From assembly GCA_009741485.1 (NCBI GenBank), contig CM019220.1, forward strand, positions 25,795,048-25,859,047: a stretch of DNA of 64,000 nucleotides. The letters are read 5' to 3'. The DNA comes from Malurus cyaneus samueli. Taxonomy: Eukaryota > Chordata > Aves > Passeriformes > Maluridae. The translations under genes and the position numbers were made by a program. The notes below the pieces were generated by a model. It ran no database searches. It saw nothing but the letters and a program-made list of their open reading frames with translations, and was not told the DNA's origin. Below, in pieces: positions 49,701 to 61,110 of the stretch; position 1 is the stretch's first letter; every line of letters starts with the position of its first letter.

Positions 49701-50675
49701 TTCATGCCGATTCAGATGCTTATTTGGTAGTAAAGTGAATCAATTTCATTTGGAATTCTGCAGCTTTTTATATGATCTCATTCCACCTGTGGGGGGATTT
49801 TTTGGCTTCACTTCAGTTCTCCACAGAGATTTGACACTTAGTCCCTTATTGCAAAGAGGATGGCAGAGACCAGGAGTCAATTACCTGATCCCTCAACCGG
49901 ATCAACCCAAGGAAGAACCTCTCCTGCACCACACTTTGCAGTCTCTGGGCACTTTGTAACACTCAGATGTTTTTCTGGAGCTTCTCTGCGAGCATAAGGC
50001 CTCCTGTGAACAGAGAAAGGTACTTTGGTACAAAGGTATTTGGCTTGAGGTCAAACGTCAACCAAGCTCAGCAAAGCTCTGGGCTCTCAGTGGTACCTGA
50101 GATGCAGCACACACAGCAGGCTTTTCTGTGGCCTTTCACAGCTGTTTTTCCTCAAACTCTGCACCAAAAATTACCATTGCAGCATGTCCCACTTCTCTGT
50201 GTACACATACAGACCCTCTACACGCACACACATTAAAAAATAGGTGTGCACTTTAGGAAGGAAATAGTGAGGAGAGCTGCAAAAATGTCCCTGTCCCTCC
50301 CCACCCCAAAATGAAGGGATTGAAATTCACTGCTGTTGTGCTATTAGACAGGTACAGAGGATGAGCTGCGTGCCTTTATCTCATCATCACTGCTTCACAG
50401 CTACAAGGGCCTGCTCTTCCCCGACAATGTTTCCTCTGGGGTGACAAAAATCTGTTTCAAAGTGTTCCCAGCCATGGTTTGAGGCTTCCTTGCTGGGGGC
50501 TGGCAGATGAGGCAGCTCCGTCACCAGCGCACGTGCTGCGAGCAGGGAGCGAGGGAGGGAGCTCTGCCCTGATCTTATCCACTCTGTCCACTCGGGCATC
50601 CTGTTTCCCAATGCTGCAGCAGCTTTAAACAAGAAAAAAAAATGTGTTTGCAACCACGAGGGTGGTCACACATGG
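46781..50675. other. Unique non-coding DNA, no gene seen
   Basis: Contains T-rich runs at 46946-46959 and 47830-47866 and an A-rich run at 46797-46823. No exon recognised; the longest frames are about 90-100 codons and lack domains. Confidence 0.5.
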
Positions 50676-50828
50676 GCATGGGCTGCGCAGGGAGGTGGCA
50701 GTGACTCCACGCTCGCTCGGAGGCATCCAAACCCCTGGGCAACCTGCTCTGGGTGGCTCTGCTCGAGGAGGAAGTTGTCCCAGGTGATGTTTTGAGGTCT
50801 CTGCCAACCTCAAACATTCTGTGACTCA
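50676..50828 (+). mobile_element. CR1 LINE 3' end, older copy
   Basis: GGGCTGCGCAGGGAGGTGGC, then GGCATCCAAACCCCTGGGCA, ACCTGCTCTGGGTGGCTCTG, a CTCGAGGAGGAAGTTG segment, TTTTGAGGTCTCTGCCAACC and TCAAACATTCTGTGAC. This is the CR1 3' end of the 'CCTGCTCTGGGTGGCCCTGC' type, different from the neighbour at 50868. It is diverged and has no coding part. Confidence 0.85.
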
Positions 50829-50867
50829 GGAAACTCCTGCCTGACTCAGAGCACAGCTGTAAAAAAT

Positions 50868-51142
50868 AGGGAGAGTGACTTTTACATGGGCAGATAGTGA
50901 TAGGACAAGGGTTTCAAATGAAAAGAGATTTAGATTAGATGCTAGGAAGGAATTCTTTACTCAGGGTGTGGGGCTCTGGCACAAGGTGCCCAGAGAAGCT
51001 GTGGCTTCCCCATCCCTGGAAGTGTCCAAGGCCAGGTTGGACGGGTCTTGGAGCACCCTGGGATAGTGGAAGGGTACGGGGTGGAACTGGATGGGCTTTA
51101 AGGTCCTTTCCAACCTAAACCATGCCATGATTCTGTGATTCT
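50868..51142 (+). mobile_element. CR1 LINE 3' end, well preserved
   Basis: TTTACATGGGCAGATAGTGA, TAGGACAAGGGTTTCAAATG, GATTTAGATTAGATGCTAGG, AAGGAATTCTTTACTCAGGG, CCAGAGAAGCTGTGGCTTCC, CCATCCCTGGAAGTGTCCAA, AAGGTCCTTTCCAACCTAAA and a clean ATGATTCTGTGATTCT end. It is the best-preserved CR1 in the window and of the same type as 1258-1617. It lies 40 nt beyond the older CR1 in the same orientation. Confidence 0.92.
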
Positions 51143-52299
51143 ACCAAAAGCACCTGAGGCAACAGCACAGAGGAGATGGTTACCCTTTAATATAACCATG
51201 ATTAATACCACTTTCCCCCTATCATCCACCAAGAGCTGGGAGGGCTGTATCCCACACAAGCATGAAAAGGAAGATCTTACTCCTTTTGTCTTTCTGCTGC
51301 CTTGTATGGAAAAACTGCCCTGCGGTATCTGGAGAAGCAGTGCTCTGACCAAAGAGCTTCATTATTCATGCTGTTCTAATTAAATTTTGCATATGGGAGA
51401 AATTAATTCTACTGGTTCACAATGCAATTGTCAGGCTTTGTTTATCCCTCCCTCCATTCTCCCCAAATGAAGCATCAGGTGGTGCCTTGCAAGTAGAAGA
51501 ATATGGGTATCGTCTGGGTGGAGTAAGTGATTAGCAATGAATTAATTTTAAAGTGACAGGGAATAGTGAGAACATGGGAGATGACAAGCAAAGATCTGTG
51601 ACACATGGCTGCAGCTCAATATGCCAGCACAGTGAAATCATAGCTCCACTCCGGCTAAGTCAGGCAGGCTTCATTCTTCCACTCCATCTATGAATGAATG
51701 TACGGAAAAAAAATTCAAAAATCAGAGGTGACGTGGTGAATTTGTCCTTGGGAAGCAGCAGGTGTAACGGTGACACCTCACACAGTGGCAGCAATGAAGG
51801 CAAAGGCAAGAACACGAGAGGCTGGGTGCTGAGTGCAGACTGCCACTAACTGATTTGTTTGCTGCTTTTGCCATTTGCCAGCAGCAGAACCCAGTGGCAA
51901 CCCTTGGAAGTGGACGTGCATGTAATCACACCACTTTCTTCCTCTTCCTGGAGCTGAAACTACAAAGTCAAGTGAATGTCTGGTCACCTGTCCCTTGGCA
52001 GGGCTCTAACCAGTGACTTGAACTGGCCAGTCCCACTTCCTAATCATGTTTGCAGCTGCAGTGGCCATGGTGTCCTCTCCAGAACTCCATCCTGGAACGT
52101 CCAGAGTCCCAACACTTCACCACCTTACTCACAACTGCTGGAATTTTTATCCTTCCCTTGTTTCACCAGACCAAGGAATGAACAGGACTGTTCACACCAT
52201 TGGATTTCTTCACACACAGATTCAGGGGAAGAGCATTTTCTGAGCAGTCCCTGACACACTGTATAGAATGGAGGCAATCAAAAAAATTAATATTCAAAC
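51143..52299. other. Unique non-coding DNA, no gene seen
   Basis: No exon recognised. A repeat-free stretch at 51530-51710 has a conserved-element texture (AT-rich, GCTCAATATGCCAGCACAG), with no diagnostic motif. Confidence 0.45.
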
Positions 52300-52895
52300 A
52301 GGAAACCACACTGAATTCTGCTTAACTACACACATGGTGGCTCTCCAAGAAATTATTTGAATGAACATCAGCCAGTTCCAGCTGATAAAAACATTCACTA
52401 GGAAATGGCTTAAAAGTATCAACTTAATTCCAAATAAATTAACAAACAAGTTTGCCTTGGCTGTACCTGCAGCTGAAATTGGAATGTAAGAGACAACACA
52501 TTCACTGTCATGACTACCGATATTCAGTCCTTATCTAATTTTTGAAGCTCAAAAAGCGAGCACTAGCAGATTGCTATGCTTGCTAAAATATTGATTTCAT
52601 AGAAATAATTTTGTATATGGAAAAGAGATAACACATGTTTGGTTTGTTTTTTTTAAACAGGCAAAGAAAACAAGATGACAAGTGTCAAATGATAGCAATA
52701 AAGTTCTCTTCTTTGTCAGGAGATTTTGAATAATGCTTAAAATCCAATAACTTATATGAACCAAAGGCACCTGAAATACATTCTTAAAGGTCTGCCCATA
52801 GATAATTTATCAGCTGATTAAGAATAGAGATTTCTCTCCCAATTATGTGAGCATGGGCCAGCTGAAGAGTTTTTTGCATTAGAAGAAAGTGAGTA
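52300..52895. promoter_or_regulatory. AT-rich candidate conserved regulatory block
   Basis: About 600 nt is repeat-free and AT-rich, with AATTAACAAAC, TTGATTTCATAG, ATAATTTATCAGCTGATTAAG (overlapping GATA-like and E-box CAGCTG cores) and CCAATTATGTG. No frame of note. Enhancer-like by texture only. Confidence 0.25.
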
Positions 52896-55600
52896 TTATT
52901 CATTAATCAAGTCCCCCTGGCCCCCACCCCAGCTCTGCTGAAAGCAGAGAGTTAAGTGGGTCAGGAGAGGGGTTACGGGTGATGCTGCAAGACCAGAGAT
53001 AAGGCATCGGGCAGTTGGAGGGGAAAGCATTTTATCTAGAAGAACAGGCTTGACTTTCGTTCCATTGAGATAAGCACTAGAGCTTCTCGATGTGGGGAAA
53101 TAGCCCAAAATAGCTGTTGTGGAATAGTCCTGCCCAAACACCTCCCGACACAGACACGCAGTGCCTTGCACTAAAGCCTCTGCTCAGGGATAAGCCAAGA
53201 GCTGCAAAGGCTCTGGGAATGATGAATCAGAGGGTACCCTGTCAGGGCAGTGGTGTGAGAGCTACTGTGCTGTAAAAATCCCCGTTTGGCTTATTCCACC
53301 CTTATCTTCCCCTAAAAAGAAACTCTGGGTTAGGGATTCTGGCTGTGTGTAACCTCGGCAGTGGAATGGGGCAAACGACTAAAGGAAAATTACATCAGAG
53401 GTCATCTGTGGTTCATTCAGCCTTGCCTAGACACGCACAGATCAGCTTGAAATAACAGCAAAGGTTTCTCTATTGACAGCCTGGGTCTAAAAGAAGTCTT
53501 GGCAAATCAGTAATTTATACAATGAAATGAAGTGTGGGAGCAGTCCTGCAGTCATCTGAATCTGGCAGGACAACCGAGCCAGAGATCACTGAAATATCAG
53601 CAATTTCACGTAAGGCTGAAAGAACTGGTTAGTGATGTTATCTTCCAAACCTCCTCTTCCTTAAGAGCTAAGGATTTCTTCTGTAACTGGGTCTATACCA
53701 AATGCAGAAAGTCCTTTACATTTCCTCCTACATAAAATTGTCTCCTAAGAGCAGCTGAAGTGTCTTCTACAGGGTGCATCACACCAGCTTCAGCTTAGAA
53801 ATATCCTTTCCAGCAGATATGATAAAAACTGTCACCTATTGACACTGTTATCACTTTCCCCCTCTCTTTTGTTTTTGGAGAAAACAAAAGGTCAATGCTC
53901 ACATATTAAATGGATTAAAGCCCATTTTTGAAACAGTGAGCTTTCAGCAGGACTACAACTAGGACATCATCCAGCTGCAGCGTTTTGAGCAATGTAGATC
54001 TGGTTTAGAGCCTGATAATTTAATATCTTATCAAAAGATCTAACAAAAAACCCCAGAGGAACAGAGCCGGTAACGTGCAGTGATTGTTAAGATCAGGATG
54101 TCAGTTATCCAAAGCCATCCGGCTCTGTAGGGCAGCTGCACTCATTGGATCAGCTCGTGTTTCAGCAATCTCGCCTTTGGATCCAGCACCCAAGGAACAA
54201 GAAGAACTCAAGAAGCAGCAAAATATCAGAGAGGCAGATACTGGAATACTGTCTCCAGTCTGGTATCCAGGCTTGGACAAATAAAGGAAAGGAGCATCAC
54301 AGAAAGCTCTCTGGGCCGTCTGAAAATGAGAAGAAGCTTGGTTTCATTATATAATTAGATGCTAAAGCCATTAGTGCTAGCCTGGACTTATTTTTGCTCA
54401 GTGCTAGAACATCACCCAGCTCAGAAGGATTTCTAGGAACTAACATCATGCAAATAATCAATATTTACCCGTATTGACCTAAACCTTGCCGTGTTCTAAT
54501 GTCTAGTGACAACTTCTGGTTTCTTACTGGAAGAAATGGGGGAAAGATGAAGGCAAATAAAGACTTGACTGAAGAAATTAATTTTTAAAACAAACTACCA
54601 AGAAAAAGCACTTCAAATGCCTCCTCAAGGCCACACAGCAGCAGCATAGAACTCGGTATGTATTGCAGACATCCCGACCACGCAGTCACTGCTCAGGAAA
54701 TGCAACCCGAGCCCAAACACTGCACACTTCTGCCACTTCAGGGAAAGAAGTTTTTCAAGCTGCGAGGGTATGGGTTGTTTTCACATCAGCCTTCAGAAGA
54801 TCTCTCTGATAGAGAACAATATGCAGAGGACAATTGTATTCCAGGCTTTTCATAGTGCACTGGCCAGAATGGGCCATCAGTTCTGAGTGTGTGGCATGTG
54901 ACACCTAAACTTCAGTTTTCATGGAGATCATTGACTGTTTCTTGTCACAGCCTCAGGCACAAGGATGCTACAGGCCTAAAGCTAACCATAAAATAAAAAT
55001 AAAATAAACCAACAGATTGCCCTCCTAGGTTCATATTTATCCAAAAATGAGAGTGACAGATCTGACAGCTAGAAGCCAAGTTGCACAAACACAGGCAGAA
55101 GCTGTACCGATGGTTTTGGCTACAATGGCTGTCACCAGGACAGGTGCACAGGAAAGGCTGGGCACAGAGGACAGCACATCCATGGGAGCACACCCAGCAG
55201 GGCTCAGAGCAGCACTGGCACCTCACAGAGACTGTAAATCAGATTAGCTCCCAGCTCCCTCCAGGCTGCTCGGGCCACGCCAATCTGCAGCAGCAGAGGG
55301 TCTGGTCCCACGGATGAGGTACCCCTGGTGCCTGACCCAGCAGCTCATCCTTCCCGGGGCAGGACCAGCTGGGGAAAGGCTTTGGAGAGCCAGAGCATCT
55401 GCGCTTCCACTGCCGGCGGCTGCCAAAAGGCCCTCGCAGCTTGTGGGAAAATACAGCTGCGTTTCAGGCACGGCTGCTCCGGCTTGTGCGGAACTGGGAA
55501 CAGCTTGACAGCTTTACTCGACTCCAACAGCAACTGCAGAGCTGCCTGTTGCAGCTCAGCCCATTCCTCCAGCATCCTGAGCCACGCTCAGATGCAAACC
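52896..55600. other. Unique non-coding DNA, no gene seen
   Basis: No exon recognised. GC content and CpG density rise from about 55.3 kb to the gap. A weak resemblance to an internal CR1 block at 54235-54320 is not strong enough to call. Confidence 0.45.
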
Positions 55601-55620
55601 NNNNNNNNNNNNNNNNNNNN
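55601..55620. other. Assembly gap, 20 N
   Basis: Exactly 20 N, probably a placeholder of unknown real length. It follows a GC-rich stretch. Frames spanning it are meaningless. Confidence 0.99.
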
Positions 55621-56519
55621 AGTCGGTTATCAAGAGACAGCCAGTGGCAGGTTATCACGGGAGATGGGTTTGAAAGGCGAGGCTGGTCAAATTTTGCAAC
55701 TAACTGATAAAAACAAATCAACCACAGAAACAAATTCCTCAACTCATTTCAAAGCATGGGAGAAAAAAATAAAAAGGGCTTCAAGGAAGATCTGTTTTTT
55801 TTTCCCATCTCTGGGAGTGCTTTGAATTATTTTAGCAAGGAATAAAAAGTCCTTGCTCCTGATAGATTGCAGAGTTCTCTGCTCTGAAGACAAATCAATA
55901 TTACAGATCACAAATAAAATAGTCAGAAGGATTGAAAACAGGATTTACAACTGAATAGCTACCACACCTACATGAAAATAATAATTTACATTCCTCACCA
56001 CACCCTATCAACTACACACAGGCAGCCTGAAACAGGAAAAGTAACAGAAATAATGGGAAAGAGCAGCAAACACTGTCTTGACATTATTTGAACTGATATG
56101 AAAACAGGAGTTGAGGGCAGGGAAGTATTTCCTTTTGAAACCAAACGAAATAACACAGAAACCTTCCGAGGGTTTAGAGTTTCAGGCTTTCTTATTGAGG
56201 GAAAAAATCCCCAAATCCTCCCAAATCTATGAAAAGCAGGCACTTTCCATAGAGAATGGGTTCATTGAAAAGCAATTTTCTGTTAAAAATCAGTTGTGAC
56301 AGGGTAGTTTCATCCAGGCTTGGATGTTGGATGCCACAGGAGCATTTGCCAGGAATAAAAATAGGTATTTAGCTCTGAAGGGCTGGGTTGCCAGGTTTAA
56401 AGATGACTCCCTGCCTGGGGAAGAGGTTCCTCCGTCTCAGGGATGGCCGGTGACAGATCAGAAGGGATAGAGGTTCACGATTTGTGTGGGAGTCTTGAAT
56501 AATCTGTTCCTATTTTAAT
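55621..56519. other. Unique non-coding DNA, no gene seen
   Basis: AT-rich, with no recognisable exon or repeat. Its relation to the sequence left of the gap is uncertain. Confidence 0.45.
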
Positions 56520-57250
56520 GTGAACATGGGTGGTAACATGGAATTACAGCGTGTGGAGGCGGGCTGGTGTGCGCGGATTAATGAAAAATAATGAGATAAT
56601 ATTGAGCACTTCTATAGTCTCATTACAAGGGCTCAGTTTCTCCGCTGACAGAAATCCCTGGGAAATAGCATACTCTGGGACTCCATCCCTAATCTTTGTA
56701 CCAGGAATTAAAAGGAAATACAAAGGCTATTTCACAAGTATATTCCTTTGAAAAGAGCTTTCCTTCTCAGTCGAAAATTTTAAGCGACTCTGTACTTACA
56801 CAGTAATCCTTTCAACTCATATTTCATTGAATCCAGAAGTCATTGCGGCTCCTGAGGTACTCTGCTGCGAAAAACCCAAAACAAACACTTATAATTGCAC
56901 GCTGGAAGTTATGACAATGTTTATATGATGCACCAAGAAGAGACAAAAATAAGCACTGAAGGGCACAAGGGTAAAGCTGGGTTTATTGAGGACTAACTAC
57001 ATTAGAATCGACTAAAAAGAAAGAAAAAACAACCCAAGCATGTTCAAACTGCAATCCAAGCAAAATTTATTTTTAGTCCCTCGATTATTGTGAGTTTCAT
57101 AATGGGATTTTGAGGCCCTGCCGTTGCCTCCCATTAACAAGGGCTCTGTTATATATTCTGCAGAGTCGCGGTGGGAAATGATTCATGGCAGGGCTGGGAT
57201 TTGACATTCGAGCACAGAAATGGAGGAAAACGTACTTTGATTCACCACGT
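56520..57250. promoter_or_regulatory. Candidate conserved non-coding block
   Basis: Repeat-free, with CGCGGATTAATG (56573-56584), AATAATGAGATAATATTGAG, ATAATTGCACGC, CCCTCGATTATTGTGAG and CCATTAACAAGG. It is rich in homeodomain- and SOX-type cores and has no coding frame. This is one of the stretches I would most expect to align across birds, but that is an expectation, not an observation. Confidence 0.28.
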
Positions 57251-58440
57251 TTTAAAAACAAACCCTCAGAAAAAGCTCCAGTAAGTTCTTAAAAGTACTG
57301 CATAAAAATAGAAATATTAGTGCTGTAGAAGCCAAAGCCAGGAATCAAGACTTAACTTTTATTAACTGGGAAAATGACTCAGCAGTCCTAAGGATTATCA
57401 AGTCATTTAATTTCTGCCTATGAGCTCTCCCCTCATTGCTTCATACCCTCAGCTGAAGTTGATGAAAAGAACATCACTGTCTCTAGTAAGTTTTGGGACA
57501 GAACCTTGAGTCCATGAAACCAGTCGTTTCTGTCCTACAATGGTCCAACGCTATTTCTCTTCCTAAAGGTTCAGACTGTCTCATTAGCTGAATTTTGAGG
57601 TTTTTTGAAGCAAAATCAGTACTACAGCAGTCCCAAATGAAAGAAAGCAGAGGAAATGCTGCTTATTGAACAGAAGGATTCCTTGGAGACAATTTACATC
57701 AAACATGACTTAAAGAAAGATTAACTTTTATTCAGATGATATCTTAAGGAATTTCCATTCTCATGTGAATGATGAACACTTTTATTATGGGGAGAGTCTG
57801 GTTAATCTTCAACCAAGAATTTACAAGGGATTTGTAAAACAAACAACAAACAATTTCCAAAGCTTCATGAGATCTTCCTTTCACTCTGAAGAGTTTGTAC
57901 TGTGAATGCTACCAGGTTGATAGCTGTGCTAGGAAAGAAAGGACAAGCCAGGCAATGTGGAACACTCAACAAATCCCTACTGGGAACACCACCTCTGGAT
58001 ATGACAGAGGGAACTCAGCCAAAAACCCACACTGAGGGAAGGGTTCAAAGGAACTGTGTGTGCAGTCCAAGCGTTTGTAGAAAAATCTCAGGCCACTAAT
58101 TTGTTTCAAAACCTGACAGAGCCATTGGCAGGTGACAGATGCCACCGTTTGACACAGCAGGACCTCTGGGGGACACTTCTCTCGCTGATGCTGAAGCTGA
58201 TGGAAGGCATTTATTCAGCTCCAATGAAAACCAAAAGCAGCTCCATGCCCAACTCCCCCATCTCATAACCCACACTCAGAAACCCAACTCATCACACACT
58301 CAGTCTCTCCAGTTAATTAACAGGATTTGTGAGCAGGCAGAAACGCGATTCCTGGGAGGGGCCAAACCACCTCATGCGTTTCCTACTGCAAGAAAGAAAA
58401 GTGTAAGCATACACCAATGTCTCCAGAAAGCTTGAATGGA
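57251..58440. other. Unique non-coding DNA, no gene seen
   Basis: AT-rich with no exon recognised. Frames of at most 98 codons at 57.9-58.4 kb overlap one another and show no domain. Confidence 0.45.
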
Positions 58441-58460
58441 AAACCCTTTCGTGTCAGAAG

Positions 58461-58472
58461 TTTATTTTTATT
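58461..58472 (-). terminator. Candidate doubled polyadenylation signal
   Basis: The minus strand reads AATAAAAATAAA, two canonical AATAAA hexamers 6 nt apart. About 30 nt downstream (lower coordinates) a GGGTTTTCC stretch could serve as the GU/U-rich element. AATAAA is common by chance in AT-rich DNA. Confidence 0.35.
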
Positions 58473-58665
58473 GGTAAAATATTAAATAATACACAGAATT
58501 AAAAACTGCACTTACACTTCTGAGAAGAAATAATTCTTGGACAAATTATATGCTTGTTCCTGAGATTCCCTACATTTATTCCAGTAGCTGTGCACTCAAG
58601 ACAGTACAAACCTTTATAATATAATCCTTTTCACAAAGTATTACAAAGTTTCTGCAGCTTTTATT

Positions 58666-58668
<3 letters not shown>

Positions 58669-58697
<29 letters not shown>

Positions 58698-58698
58698 A
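58669..58698. repeat. (AC)15 microsatellite
   Basis: Uninterrupted AC dinucleotides, followed by a shorter ACACACAC stretch at 58701-58708. Probably length-polymorphic. Confidence 0.95.
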
Positions 58699-59032
58699 GG
58701 ACACACACAGACTCCCACTCTCACATGGCTGTACAACACTCACACAGGTACAGAGCACACACATACACATGTGCAACCATATGTATGCATGTATGCTAAG
58801 AAGAAAATAAAAGTAACAACAAATCCCATAGTTCAGTCTATAGCGGCAAAACTCTTTTAGCAGGGAGATACAGGTTTACATTAGGGTTGCTCACATGCAC
58901 CACTGTCCAAGGGATTGTTTCAGAACTTCTTTTATAAGAGCACCTTCCAACGAGCATGGAAAGAAGCGGGACAATTCCCAGCATCTTCACTGGCTTTTGG
59001 AGTAAACTCTGATGCAATTTTTTTAATTTTCC

Positions 59033-59050
59033 TTTTTTTTTTTTTTTTTT
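59033..59050. repeat. T18 homopolymer
   Basis: Eighteen consecutive T, inside the candidate minus-strand 3' UTR, where it would read as an A18 run. Confidence 0.88.
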
Positions 59051-61110
59051 AATACCTCAATTGAACTCAGAAGATCTATCACAAAACTAAAAAAACGTAA
59101 CCTGGGGAAAAAAGGGGTAATTTCCCAGGTTAGTCACCCAGCTCTTGTCAGGAATAGAGCAGTAAGGAGGGCAGAGTGCAGCTCCGGAGCGGGCGGTAAA
59201 GATGCGAGGACAAACGGGTCACACCCCAGCCCAAAGCTGTGCCCCCCAAAGGGGCTGGGCTGTACCCGGGTCCCACTGCTCAGCGCAGCCCCAGGAGCAG
59301 CACGAGCCGAGCCACCCACGGGAGTTCCCAGAATTTGGCCCAAGGAGCGAGACCCAGCGGGCACTGCCACAGTCACCCACCAAACCCATTGTTCTTCTTG
59401 ACCTTGAACACCAGGGGCTGGGCAATGATTTTGGCAATCAATCAGAAGGGGACACACTCTCCTCACCTTTGTTATTATTAAAAAGAAATCTCTTAAATAC
59501 AAATTTAACAGACAAAAGTGGCTACTGTGCATGCGCAGTAACTGCCTTTCCAAGAAATCTCAATAAAAATACACTATATATAAATATGTATGATATGTAA
59601 AACAAGTCCCATCTAAACTTATATAAGACAAGGACAACTCTAAAGAAGCTTTTCTGGTCTCTCAGGTAGATAAAGGACATGAGTCCTGTAATTCTTATGC
59701 AGGCAAATCTCTCCCATTAGAGTAAATGGCAGTTTTGCCCTAGCTAAGAGATTAGGTCTAATCCAAAATCCATTGTCAAAGTCAACAGGAGTCTCCACTG
59801 AGTGGGTTTTGGAGCAGACCAAAAGATCTTTTTATTTTTTGTTACTTTTAATAAACATCAATATTAAGTGCTTTTCTTAAAAAAGAAAGCTGCAATTAAA
59901 AAAGAAGAGGAAGGAAGAGGCAAGAACAGGTATGTACTTAAATCTGGATATGGATGTGTTGCAATGCCAAGGATAAGCAGGAGGTAAATTATGGGCTTTA
60001 GCCTTAATTTACAGTTTCTCATCTTTTGTCAGTCATAATCAGTTTACTTGAACCATATCTTTAAATGTATTTTAGGGCAGAGCATTTTATTTCACTGATT
60101 TGTGTGAACTGATGAAGGAACACAGAAACCACTGTACATTAATTAAGATGGCAGGGAAAGTATTGCACTTGAACAAAAAAATAACCCAAAAATGTGGTTT
60201 TGTTGGTGGTTTTTGTTTTTAGGACTAATATAAGCAAATCATCCATGTCTGCAATGATCACGTTTAGAAAGCAGGATCCAAGAATGAAGCATAAGAAGCA
60301 AATTTGGGGTTGGAAACCCCCACCCTGGAATACAACAGTAGTAAAACTTTTTTTAAAGCATTTTCTTCCAACAGGAAAAAAATTATGTTTTTTTTTTACT
60401 TTACAATTTTAAATCTTTCTAAATATTTGCATTAAAGGTTTCCAGTTTCTCATAAAAAGATATACATTTTAGGAAAAAAAAATGTAACCCAAACTAAACA
60501 ACCAGAAAATAAAACCAACTAAAAAGAAAGGCAGATATACAATATTATAATTACATCACTGTAGAGTCATCTCGAAGGTACCCTAGATCTTGAAAGTGTT
60601 ACAAAGAGTACGTACCTTAATATTTTTCTCAAATCAACTATCTTTTTTTTATTTTTCCTGTTTTTAATAAAAAACTACACTTGAGTACAAAAATATGTAA
60701 ACAGACTGTACAGCCAATGAACAAAAAAAAAATCCAAAAAACAACCCCCCAAACCCCTAGACAGCCCAAAGCTACAGGAGATAAGAGCAGGCCCAGACTT
60801 AAAGCTCCAAGAAGGAAAAAGGGGGAAAAGAAAAGCACAGAAAGCCAGAGAAGACTGCTACATGGTGAGGAAGTGAACGTGTTCAAGCTCTGAGGACACT
60901 TGACAATCTGTCAAATAATTGATCACAGTTTCAGAATCTGAATGACTATAAAACTAACCAAAAAAGTCCTTCCCTTGTTACAGCGTGTTCAGGAACGAAC
61001 ATCCATTTCCAGTAAGCAATATCAAATCCCAGTAAGTGCATAGTAGGGATTCAGTGACCTCCACCCCTGCAAGAAGCTTTTCTTACTCGATGTCACTTGA
61101 GGTAAAACTA

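Larger units (their letters stand above)
58441..61110 (-). other. Candidate long 3' UTR of an unidentified minus-strand gene
   Basis: Read on the minus strand, the interval is U- and A-rich with many T runs, no long frame and no CR1. It ends at a doubled AATAAA signal (58461-58472), with sequence suitable for cleavage just beyond. Further AATAAA hexamers on this strand (for example 60087-60092) could be earlier sites. This is the usual look of a vertebrate 3' UTR. I cannot find the stop codon or name the gene, which would lie at higher coordinates or outside the window. A non-coding RNA or plain AT-rich DNA is also possible. Confidence 0.3.

Noticed and set aside
54235..54320. Possible internal CR1 fragment (TACTGGAATACTGTCTCC and following)
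   Set aside because: Resembles the CR1 'ACTGTGTCCAGT' block for only a few words, and the flanks do not continue the match.
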